This document shows positions 1 through 5,320 of a stretch of DNA of 6,696 nucleotides, in pieces. The first letter of the stretch is position 1; every line of letters starts with the position of its first letter. The notes below the pieces were generated by a model. The model had not been told where the DNA came from and did no database searches. It worked only from the letters and a program-made list of their open reading frames with translations. Origin of the DNA: Candidatus Nealsonbacteria bacterium RBG_13_42_11. Its GTDB lineage: Bacteria; Patescibacteriota; Minisyncoccia; Minisyncoccales; RBG-13-42-11. The stretch spans positions 5,722 through 12,417 of the forward strand of contig MHLY01000001.1 of NCBI GenBank assembly GCA_001821455.1. Direction: 5' to 3'. The translations under genes were made by a program, and so were the position numbers.

Positions 1-1
1 C

Positions 2-517
2 CAGCAGGTATTGGGAACGCTCTCTGAGGCGCCGATTTACATTGACGACTCTGCTACGGCCAATATTCTCCAAATGAGGGCTATGGCAAGGCGTTTGCAG
101 GCAGAAAAGGGCCTGGGTTTGATAGTGGTGGATTATTTGCAATTGATGGAACCGAGAAATGCCGAAGCAACCATGGTTCAGCAAATGACAGAGGTTTCCC
201 GTTCGCTTAAATCTTTAGCCCGGGAGCTTAACGTACCGGTTTTGGCAATTTCCCAGTTATCAAGAGCGGTAGAACAGCGTTCTCCCCAAATTCCGAGATT
301 ATCCGATTTAAGGGAAACAGGCGCCATTGAACAGGATGCCGACGTGGTTTTATTCATTTACCGGGAAGACAGATACCGGCCTGATACTGACCGGAAAAAT
401 ATCGCTGACATATATATTGCCAAACACAGAAACGGTCCCGTGGGAAAGATTGAGTTGTATTTTGACGAAAGCCGCGTGGCTTTCAGGAATTTGGAAAAAG
501 GCTATACCGGAGAATAA
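2..517 (+). CDS. dnaB: Replicative DNA helicase DnaB, C-terminal part (5' end outside window)
   Basis: This is the last 171 residues of the hexameric helicase that unwinds DNA ahead of the replication fork. The reading frame is open from base 2, so the gene begins upstream of the window. Visible family motifs, in order: the Walker B/H2 strand LGLIVVDYLQLM (residues about 38-49 of the fragment), AISQLSR (the H3 region), LSDLRETGAIEQDADVVLFIYRED (shown here in full only by its ends LSDLRE and FIYRED), and KHRNGPVGKIEL, which carries the lysine and arginine-finger residues contributed to the neighbouring subunit's ATP site. The Walker A loop and the N-terminal primase-interaction domain lie outside the window. 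No intein or frameshift is visible in the part seen. The stop is TAA at 515-517, and a short ORF starts 13 nt later, suggesting one transcript with the next two genes. Confidence 0.97.
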   Translation, partial: QQVLGTLSEAPIYIDDSATANILQMRAMARRLQAEKGLGLIVVDYLQLMEPRNAEATMVQQMTEVSRSLKSLARELNVPVLAISQLSRAVEQRSPQIPRLSDLRETGAIEQDADVVLFIYREDRYRPDTDRKNIADIYIAKHRNGPVGKIELYFDESRVAFRNLEKGYTGE

Positions 518-530
518 AAAAGGAAAACTT

Positions 531-677
531 ATGAAAAAAATTAATTCGTTAGGTTTTTTGGGATTCCTTGGTTTTTTAGGATTTCTGGGGACAGATAACA
601 GTTGGCTTTATTTGTTGTTTCTAAATTTCCTCCATTTTTTGAGATTTTCTACCCCAAAAAATCTGGACAATAAATAA
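531..677 (+). CDS. Small hydrophobic LGF-repeat peptide (48 aa), unknown function
   Basis: A 48-residue ORF fills the gap between dnaB and recR. ATG at 531 has an AGGA sequence at 521-524, a reasonable SD distance. After a basic start (MKKINS), residues 7-20 are LGF repeated with glycine every third residue. Residues 24-40 (NFLHFLRF and neighbours) keep the three-residue hydrophobic rhythm without glycine, and the tail is polar (TPKNLDNK). The peptide could span or insert into the membrane. The repeat uses mixed synonymous codons (Leu TTA, TTG, CTT, CTG; Gly GGT, GGA, GGG), which fits selection on the peptide rather than a fresh DNA duplication. I do not recognise a named family. It ends 8 nt before recR. 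The frame is open upstream to 327, but that part overlaps dnaB and is not credible. Expression is likely but unproven. Confidence 0.65.
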   Translation: MKKINSLGFLGFLGFLGFLGTDNSWLYLLFLNFLHFLRFSTPKNLDNK

Positions 678-685
678 ACGAGAAG

Positions 686-1282
686 ATGTACTCAAAATCC
701 ATCCAAAAACTCATTGATTTATTCTCTAAATTTCCGACGGTGGGGCCGCGAACGGCCAGCCGTTTTGTTTTCTACCTGATCGGATTAAAAAACGAAGAAA
801 CGGATGAAATTATAAATTCCATTTCTGCCCTAAAAAACAATGTAAAGGTTTGCTCTTCCTGTTTTAAACCATTTGAAAACGAAGGGACATTATGCGAAAT
901 CTGTTCCAATAAAACGCGCGACAAAACCCTGCTGTGCGTGGTTGAAAAAGAAACTGATTTAATTCCGATTGAAAAAACCAAAAAATACAACGGCTTATAT
1001 TTCATTTTAGGCGGAACGGTTTCCCGGTTGAAAAAAGAGGATATCCAGAAATTAAGAGTGAAAGAGTTGGAAGAGATGATGAAAAGCAAAACAGATATTA
1101 AAGAAATTATTTTAGCCACCAATCCCAATAACGAGGGCGAAGCCACCGCCTTATATCTGGAAAGAATCCTGAAACCTTTCGGAAAAAAAATCACCCGCTT
1201 GGGACGGGGATTGCCGACGGGTGCCGAGCTTGAATACGCTGACGGAGAAACAATATCTTCCGCCTTTGAGAACAGGCGCTAA
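686..1282 (+). CDS. recR: Recombination mediator protein RecR
   Basis: RecR works with RecO (and RecF) to load RecA onto single-stranded DNA at gaps during recombinational repair. The 198-residue length is normal for the family. Domains in order: an N-terminal helix-hairpin-helix (FPTVGPRTASRF, about 16-27), a C4 zinc finger with cysteines 56, 59, 70 and 73, a Toprim domain (LLCVVEKETDL about 82-92; ATNPNNEGEATA about 144-155), and the conserved C-terminal RLGRGLPTGAELEYADG segment (about 171-187). The Toprim loop usually written SPLDGIGP is replaced here by SRLKKEDIQ. The start is ATG at 686 with GAGAAG directly before it, a weak SD with almost no spacer, so translation may be coupled to the 48-residue ORF ending 8 nt upstream. 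Its stop is one base away from the stop of the opposing rplU. Confidence 0.97.
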   Translation: MYSKSIQKLIDLFSKFPTVGPRTASRFVFYLIGLKNEETDEIINSISALKNNVKVCSSCFKPFENEGTLCEICSNKTRDKTLLCVVEKETDLIPIEKTKKYNGLYFILGGTVSRLKKEDIQKLRVKELEEMMKSKTDIKEIILATNPNNEGEATALYLERILKPFGKKITRLGRGLPTGAELEYADGETISSAFENRR

Positions 1283-1283
1283 A

Positions 1284-1592
1284 TTACTCAAACTTAAGTA
1301 TTTCCACTTCGGTAAAGGGCTGACGATGGCCCTTTTTTACTTTATAGCGCCTTTTTGCCCGATATTTGAAAGCAATGACTTTTTTGGTCTTGCCTTGTCT
1401 CAACACTTTGCCGATTACTTTTATCTCTTTTAAGAAGGGAGTTCCTATCTCCACTTTTTTACTCTTTTCCAACAGCAAAACGTCGTTGAAGACAATTTCA
1501 CTTCCGTCTTTTTTTTCAATTTTTTCAATTTTGATCTTTTGACCGGGAGATACAAGATATTGTTTCCCGCCGGTTTGAATGATGGCTAGCAT
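1284..1592 (-). CDS. rplU: 50S ribosomal protein L21 (bL21)
   Basis: This is a structural protein of the large ribosomal subunit that binds 23S rRNA. It has 102 residues, the usual length. Diagnostic segments are the start AIIQTGGKQYLVSPGQ (residues 3-18) and the C-terminal signature KRRYKVKKGHRQPFTEVEI. The start is ATG at 1592, one base after the rmuC stop. A GGAG lies about 13 nt upstream, too far to be ideal, so translational coupling to rmuC is likely. rplU is most often followed by rpmA (L27), but here the minus-strand block ends with rplU and recR converges on it, so rpmA must be elsewhere or just not linked. No minus-strand terminator with a T-run is evident after the stop; only a weak 5-bp hairpin (1261-1278) lies in the recR end. 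Confidence 0.97.
   Translation of the reverse strand: MLAIIQTGGKQYLVSPGQKIKIEKIEKKDGSEIVFNDVLLLEKSKKVEIGTPFLKEIKVIGKVLRQGKTKKVIAFKYRAKRRYKVKKGHRQPFTEVEILKFE
1314..1338 (+). terminator. Candidate intrinsic terminator for the dnaB-recR transcript, inside rplU
   Basis: AAAGGGC (1314-1320) and GCCCTTT (1329-1335) form a perfect 7-bp stem with an 8-nt loop. Six T residues run from 1333 to 1338, three of them beyond the stem. It sits 32 nt past the recR stop and reads as a terminator only on the plus strand; on the minus strand no T-run follows. The bases also encode the conserved L21 segment KGHRQPF on the other strand, so part of the symmetry could come from coding constraint. Moderate confidence. 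Confidence 0.5.
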
Positions 1593-1593
1593 A

Positions 1594-2613
1594 TTAAGTA
1601 TCTGACTCCGGGGACTCGATTTCCTTGATTTCTATTTTAGGAGTCCCATCTGTAATTTTTACCACATCTTTGTCTATTTTGGCAAGCTCTTTGCCGGCTT
1701 TATTATAACTGCTTACGGTTGAGGTTAAATTGCCCCCCAATCTTTTCATGTGCTCGCTATAGCCCGCCAAATGCCTTCCCAGCTTTTCTATTTCCTTAAT
1801 TATGGCGTAGGCCTGTTCGGAAATCTTTTGGTTCCTCAAACCCTGCAAAACAGTTTGCAGATAAGCCAGGAAAGATGTCGGAGAAACGACGACAACTTTT
1901 TTCTTGCCGGCGTAATAAATGAGATTATTCGTATCGCTTTGGATGGCCCCTACCTTATTAATCAGTAAGTCGTAATATACGGCTTCGGAAGGAATAAACA
2001 TAAAAGCAAAATCCATTGTTTTCTCTTCGGGCTTGACGTATTTTGAAGTTTCATCAATACGCATTTTTAAATCGTTAATAAAAGCATTTTCATATCTTTT
2101 CTTTTCTCCTTCGTCATGCGCCTCAACCATGCGGTTATAGTTTTCCAGGCTGAATTTTGAATCAATCGGGATAATTCTTTTATCAACGAACACCACCGCA
2201 TCAACCTTGGTTCCGTCTTTAAAAGGATACTGAAGTTGATAAGAATTCGGCGGCAGAACGTTTTTTAAGACGGTTTCCAGATAATATTCGCCCAAGACCC
2301 CTCTTTGTTTCGGATTCTTCAGGATATCCTGAAGACTTCGGAGTTGGTCGGCAAAACTCACGACCTGCTTGTTGGTTTCGTCCAATCTTGTTAATTTTTC
2401 GGTAACATTGCTGATAATCCTTGCGCTTTGGCCGAATTGCGCCTGCATGGACCTGGTTGATTCGGCTAATTTATTATCCAGGGTCTGATTCATTTCGTTC
2501 AATCTCTGCATAATTAAAGAACCCTCTTCTTTTTGCTGCGGATTTCTCTTTATTAATAAAAAAATCACTATTACCAGCAAGACGACAATTAAAATAAAAA
2601 ACAGATCCTGCAT
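1594..2613 (-). CDS. rmuC: DNA recombination protein RmuC (membrane-anchored, nuclease-like fold)
   Basis: RmuC proteins limit inversion and other rearrangement at short inverted repeats; the biochemical role is poorly defined. The 339-residue product has an N-terminal membrane anchor (about 4-21, nearly all I/L/V/F), a polar coiled-coil-like stretch (about 30-100), and the RmuC domain (about 100-310). Motifs include QRGVLGEYYLE (104-114), KVDAVV with D138, and IPIDSKF with D151 and K153. Together these fit the PD-(D/E)xK-like core predicted for the family. FMFIPSEAVYYDLL and VVVVSPTSFLAYLQT are further RmuC signatures. I prefer ATG at 2613; an in-frame TTG lies one codon upstream. Neither has a clear SD. 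It follows the exchanger gene by 16 nt and precedes rplU by 1 nt, so it is probably co-transcribed with both. Confidence 0.93.
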   Translation of the reverse strand: MQDLFFILIVVLLVIVIFLLIKRNPQQKEEGSLIMQRLNEMNQTLDNKLAESTRSMQAQFGQSARIISNVTEKLTRLDETNKQVVSFADQLRSLQDILKNPKQRGVLGEYYLETVLKNVLPPNSYQLQYPFKDGTKVDAVVFVDKRIIPIDSKFSLENYNRMVEAHDEGEKKRYENAFINDLKMRIDETSKYVKPEEKTMDFAFMFIPSEAVYYDLLINKVGAIQSDTNNLIYYAGKKKVVVVSPTSFLAYLQTVLQGLRNQKISEQAYAIIKEIEKLGRHLAGYSEHMKRLGGNLTSTVSSYNKAGKELAKIDKDVVKITDGTPKIEIKEIESPESDT

Positions 2614-2629
2614 CAAAGAAATTTTAGCA

Positions 2630-3583
2630 TTATATCGTTAAAATTTCAACTATCAGAAAAACGATATAAATGCCGATTAAAAAGATGCCCTCTTTTCTGG
2701 TAATTTTGTGGTCGCTTCTGAGAAAAATAAAGAAAAAGATAGCCGAAGCCAATAAGAAAGCCCGGGCTATGGCAAAAGGCGAAAAATCAACGATTTTAAC
2801 GGGCTGGATAATGGCTACAATTCCCAAAATCAAAGTTGCCGTAATCACCACGCTGCCCATAAGATTGCCCAATATCATCCAATCCTGACCTTTTCTCGCA
2901 GCGTGAAGACTGAAAATGGCTTCAGGTAAACAGGTTCCTATGGCCACAATAAACATACCAATTAAACCAAGAGGAGCGTTAAAAATTTCGGAAAAAAGAG
3001 TGGCCGATTTTACTATTCCTTGTCCGCCGAGCAACAGTAAAATTACCCCGAGAATAATAATGCCGATATCCTTGAAGAGATTTTTCAGATTTATTATTTC
3101 CGGAGCCTGCTCATAAATTTTAGTAAACCTTTCTTTTTTAGAAAAAAGCCAGGAAGTATAGATAATAAAACTAAGCAAAAGCACGACGCCGTCGGCTCGG
3201 GACAGGTTTTGGTCAAAAATTAAAAGCAGAGGCAACAACGCAATAATAATGGTAAAAGCAGAACTGCCTTGCACCGTTCTGCTTTTAGAGGAAAGTCCGG
3301 CTTTTGAAATTAACGCCGCTAAACCAATGACAATAGAAAGGTCAAAAATATTGGCGCCGACAACATCTCCAAAGGAAAGTTCGGGCACCCCATTTAAAGC
3401 AGAAACTATGCCAATCATTAAGTTGGGTATGGACGTACCAAGAGCCATTATAAAAAAAGCAACAACAAATTCCTTTAAACTTAAAACTAAAGCAATTCGG
3501 GAAAGCGCATCCACCAGCCATTTCCCGGCAAAAATAAGCAATAAACAGGAAGCGATAAAAATTAAAATACAAAACCAAAGCAT
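2630..3583 (-). CDS. CaCA-superfamily cation exchanger (sodium/calcium-exchanger-like)
   Basis: A 317-residue membrane protein with about ten hydrophobic segments and the two inverted alpha repeats that define Na+/Ca2+ exchangers. Repeat 1 is ALGTSIPN (47-54) plus GDVVGANIFD (72-81). Repeat 2 is AIGTCLPE (214-221) plus GNLMGSVVIT (239-248). A polar loop around 145-172 separates the halves. The family couples Na+ or H+ movement to Ca2+ export across the cytoplasmic membrane. Several ion-coordinating positions differ from the archaeal model NCX_Mj as I recall it: N54 for Glu, A77 for Ser, D81 for Asn, C218 for Ser and T248 for Asp, with E221 kept. The substrate is therefore uncertain. The start is ATG at 3583, 4 nt after the permease stop, without a strong SD, so coupling is likely. 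Confidence 0.9.
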   Translation of the reverse strand: MLWFCILIFIASCLLLIFAGKWLVDALSRIALVLSLKEFVVAFFIMALGTSIPNLMIGIVSALNGVPELSFGDVVGANIFDLSIVIGLAALISKAGLSSKSRTVQGSSAFTIIIALLPLLLIFDQNLSRADGVVLLLSFIIYTSWLFSKKERFTKIYEQAPEIINLKNLFKDIGIIILGVILLLLGGQGIVKSATLFSEIFNAPLGLIGMFIVAIGTCLPEAIFSLHAARKGQDWMILGNLMGSVVITATLILGIVAIIQPVKIVDFSPFAIARAFLLASAIFFFIFLRSDHKITRKEGIFLIGIYIVFLIVEILTI

Positions 3584-3587
3584 TCTT

Positions 3588-4625
3588 TTAATTTTTTACC
3601 TTTATTTTTTGATACATCAATAAAATTAATATTACCTCAATAATCAGCAGTACTCCTCCCACCAAACTGATGACGGTGATAAAGCTTTGCAGGCCGAGCA
3701 AGAAAAGGAAAAGAGGAATAAAGCAAACCAAAAACCAGCATAAGATTTTATGCATCTTAAAATCGTAGTGGAAAGTATTCTTTAAATTAAGGCCAACAGC
3801 GATAAAAGAAGTGAAGGTAGCCAAAAAACCGAATAGAAAACCGAACATTAAAACCTCTTTTCCCAGAAAACCGACGAGACCGGTCAAAGCCGATTCGCTG
3901 GTTTGTCCCCCGCTGATTCCCAAAACGAAAATGGTAAAAATAGCGTAAATTACGGCTGAAATTAAAATGGAAATCAGAACGACTTTTTTTAAGTTTTTCT
4001 TGTTATCAATCATTATTTCCTCTATTTCAGGAATCATGGTTGCTCCCCATAAAGAAAAAATTATCGGACCGAAAGGTAAAAAAATGTTTTTTAAATCGGG
4101 GCTGCTCGTGAATAAGTTTTCCAACCTTACCAAATGAAATCCTTTAAAAAACAGGAAAAACAGAGCGATAAGAAACAAAGTCAGGCCCCAAAATTCTATT
4201 CTTGTTACGGCTTTAACGCCGATTAAAATTGCTATGGTGCCCAGAATAAAATAAAAAATGGTGTAGAAAAAAACATTCCCTCCGAAAAAATCAGACAACA
4301 AACCCCGCAGGAATTCCCCTCCCACGATAAGATAAGCCAGTAAAGAGCCGATGGAACCGAGGACGAGAGTTAAAGAAGCCAGATTTTTAGCCCAGTTGCC
4401 CAGGTGGATTTTTGCGTAGCCCGGCAATCTTAAGAAATCGGGCGTCGCCAAAGCGACATCAGCGTAAAAATAATGAATTAATAAAACAAAAAATCCCAGA
4501 ATCAAAAAATAAGCGGTCATGGTCCAGATTCCGACTTGTGAAGTGATGTAAGGCAAAGAAAAAATACCGACGCCGATGATGGTGCCCGTTAAAGTTGCGA
4601 TAGGATAGATAAACTTTTTGAGCAT
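3588..4625 (-). CDS. Amino-acid permease, LeuT fold, tryptophan/tyrosine permease-like (AAAP/HAAAP group)
   Basis: A 345-residue inner-membrane transporter with about ten or eleven hydrophobic segments. The first helix carries the unwound substrate-site motif GTIIGVGIFSLPY (14-26). The sixth-helix region carries SLWGATMIPEIEEIM (about 191-205), as in aromatic amino-acid permeases and relatives. Charged NKKNLKK follows as a cytoplasmic loop. It is somewhat shorter than TyrP/Mtr-type proteins (about 400 residues). It probably imports amino acids by proton or sodium symport; the exact substrate cannot be read from sequence. ATG at 4625 has no SD. An AT-rich TAAAAT lies exactly seven bases before the start, and a tRNA terminator lies upstream, so a leaderless transcript is possible. 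It heads the block permease-exchanger-rmuC-rplU, with only 4 nt before the exchanger start. Confidence 0.88.
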   Translation of the reverse strand: MLKKFIYPIATLTGTIIGVGIFSLPYITSQVGIWTMTAYFLILGFFVLLIHYFYADVALATPDFLRLPGYAKIHLGNWAKNLASLTLVLGSIGSLLAYLIVGGEFLRGLLSDFFGGNVFFYTIFYFILGTIAILIGVKAVTRIEFWGLTLFLIALFFLFFKGFHLVRLENLFTSSPDLKNIFLPFGPIIFSLWGATMIPEIEEIMIDNKKNLKKVVLISILISAVIYAIFTIFVLGISGGQTSESALTGLVGFLGKEVLMFGFLFGFLATFTSFIAVGLNLKNTFHYDFKMHKILCWFLVCFIPLFLFLLGLQSFITVISLVGGVLLIIEVILILLMYQKIKVKN

Positions 4626-4631
4626 TAGTAT

Positions 4632-4660
4632 ATTTTAAACCAAAAAGAGGCGCTTTGGAA
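4632..4660 (-). promoter_or_regulatory. Possible promoter for the permease block (leaderless start)
   Basis: Reading the minus strand, TAAAAT (4637-4632) lies seven bases before the A of the permease ATG, the usual distance from a -10 box to the transcription start. Seventeen bases upstream, TTCCAA (4660-4655) is only a 3-of-6 match to a -35 box and sits in the loop of the tRNA terminator hairpin. The gap before the permease has no SD, which agrees with a leaderless mRNA, but the promoter match is weak. Confidence 0.3.
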
Positions 4661-4668
4661 GCCTCTTT
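4642..4668 (-). terminator. Intrinsic terminator after tRNA-Glu
   Basis: On the minus strand AAAGAGGC (4668-4661) and GCCTCTTT (4651-4644) form a perfect 8-bp stem around a 9-nt loop, and the Ts run on to give five in a row (4646-4642). It begins 12 nt after the 3' end of the tRNA and lies before the permease start, so it should separate the tRNA transcript from the permease block. Confidence 0.75.
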
Positions 4669-4679
4669 GGAATTTTGTG

Positions 4680-4752
4680 TGGCCCCAACCGGAGTCGAAC
4701 CGGTGTTTCCAGGATGAGAACCTGATGTCCTGGGCCGCTAGACGATGGGGCC
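4680..4752 (-). tRNA. tRNA-Glu, anticodon CTC
   Basis: The minus strand folds as a 73-nt cloverleaf. It has a perfect 7-bp acceptor stem (GGCCCCA with TGGGGCC), a D arm GTC...GAC with loop TAGCGGCCCAG, and an anticodon stem TCAGG/CCTGG. The anticodon loop is TTCTCAT, giving anticodon CTC (positions 4718-4716), which reads GAG. The T arm is ACCGG/CCGGT with loop TTCGACT. The D-arm region GTCTAG-GGCCCAGGAC is that of bacterial tRNA-Glu. The discriminator base is A and CCA is not encoded (the trailer continues CAC), so a CCA-adding enzyme is required. A second glutamate tRNA (TTC) reading GAA is expected elsewhere in the genome. The gene lies 23 nt after the stop of the 131-residue ORF and is followed by its own terminator, so it may be processed from a longer transcript. 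Confidence 0.97.
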
Positions 4753-4775
4753 AAAGGCAGGAAGGTGATGATCCG

Positions 4776-5171
4776 TTATTTGGCTTTTTCTGCCATTTTT
4801 TCCTCCACCTGCCTAAGTAGGTCGTCAATTTTCTGTCTGGCAACCCACAGATTTAAAGAAGGGATATCTTTGTTTGGGTTAAAGCCATAATCCCGGCAAA
4901 GGATTTCTTCTCCTCGGGAGAGTTTTTTAGTTAACTGAAAAAGTTTAGGGTCCTTTGCTTCTCGGGCTTTTCTCCAGAGACAAATTTCCCGGATCTGCTT
5001 CAATAAACTAAGCCGTATCGGAGAAGAAATATGGCCATTAGCCAGTATGTCCTGCACGAGTTTGCCCATGCGATCTATATCGCTTACCTGTATGTCGGAT
5101 GGCAGTATGGTCTTCTTTGTTTCTCTGGTATCTTTTTTAACCTTTTTCGATTTGAAACATCTCGTTGACAC
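4776..5171 (-). CDS. Uncharacterised charged protein (131 aa)
   Basis: I do not recognise a family. The product is soluble, strongly basic at the N terminus (residues 6-20 rich in K/R, probably disordered) and mostly helical by composition afterwards. A central part (about 26-90) includes IDRMGKLVQDIL and SLLKQIREICLWRKAREAKD. Then come RGEEILCRDYGFNP (87-100) and a charged amphipathic C-terminal helix (ARQKIDDLLRQVEEKMAEK). Its three cysteines (5, 64, 92) form no metal motif and no membrane segment is present. The size and charge would suit a nucleic-acid- or ribosome-associated protein, but that is a guess. The start is GTG at 5171 because AAAGGAGG sits five bases before it, an ideal SD; the first internal ATG is 34 codons later. 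It stands alone between a terminator upstream and tRNA-Glu downstream. Confidence 0.75.
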   Translation of the reverse strand: MSTRCFKSKKVKKDTRETKKTILPSDIQVSDIDRMGKLVQDILANGHISSPIRLSLLKQIREICLWRKAREAKDPKLFQLTKKLSRGEEILCRDYGFNPNKDIPSLNLWVARQKIDDLLRQVEEKMAEKAK

Positions 5172-5205
5172 GTTCGCCTCCTTTCCGGATCATCACCTCC
5201 TTTCT
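5172..5205 (-). promoter_or_regulatory. Two tandem strong Shine-Dalgarno sequences before the 131-aa gene
   Basis: Reading the minus strand, AGAAAGGAGGTGATGATCC (5205-5187) matches the full complement of the usual bacterial 16S rRNA 3' tail (AGAAAGGAGGTGATCC) apart from an extra GAT. A second SD, GGAAAGGAGG, follows at 5186-5177 with a five-base spacer (CGAAC, 5176-5172) to the GTG start. The second decides the start. The first has no well-placed start codon of its own and may act as a standby ribosome site. Confidence 0.6.
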
Positions 5206-5226
5206 ACTATTAAGAACCAATTCAAA

Positions 5227-5254
5227 ATTATCATAAAAAATGGTGCTTGTCCAA
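5227..5254 (-). promoter_or_regulatory. Candidate promoter of the 131-aa gene
   Basis: On the minus strand TTGGAC (5254-5249) and GATAAT (5232-5227) are separated by 16 bp. The -10 matches the consensus at five of six positions and the -35 at three. The -35 overlaps the last T residues of the upstream terminator. The implied leader of about 48 nt carries both SD sequences. A promoter is expected here because the terminator at 5253-5283 isolates the gene. Confidence 0.35.
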
Positions 5255-5283
5255 AAAAAGAGCCGCTCTGAGAAGAGACGGCT
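5253..5283 (-). terminator. Intrinsic terminator after the zinc-ribbon gene
   Basis: On the minus strand AGCCG (5283-5279) pairs with CGGCT (5265-5261). One bulged T (5278) follows, then CTCT (5277-5274) pairs with AGAG (5269-5266) around a four-base TCTC loop. A C and seven Ts (5259-5253) follow. The stem is GC-rich with a clean T-run and lies 38 nt after the zinc-ribbon stop codon. Confidence 0.8.
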
Positions 5284-5320
5284 TCAAGGTATTATTTAAT
5301 TGGAAAAGGACCGGAATTAT

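Noticed and set aside
327..530. N-terminal extension of the LGF peptide upstream of 531
   Set aside because: This part overlaps dnaB in another frame and has no SD; the ATG at 531 has one.
554..661. Long-range inverted repeat TTTTTTGGG / CCCAAAAAA around the LGF ORF
   Set aside because: The arms are nine A/T-rich bases about 90 nt apart and explained by Phe/Gly codons; not convincing as an RNA structure.
772..1194. 140-codon open frame on the minus strand
   Set aside because: It lies wholly inside recR in antisense, has no recognisable domain, and recR is unmistakable.
3342..3578. 78-codon minus-strand frame within the exchanger gene
   Set aside because: A frame-shifted shadow of the same gene; the exchanger reading frame is uninterrupted, so this is not a frameshift.
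5137..5193. 18-residue leader peptide starting at ATG 5193 (minus) after the first strong SD
   Set aside because: The SD is only two bases from this ATG, too close for normal initiation, and the peptide overlaps the GTG start in another frame. It remains a remote possibility only.
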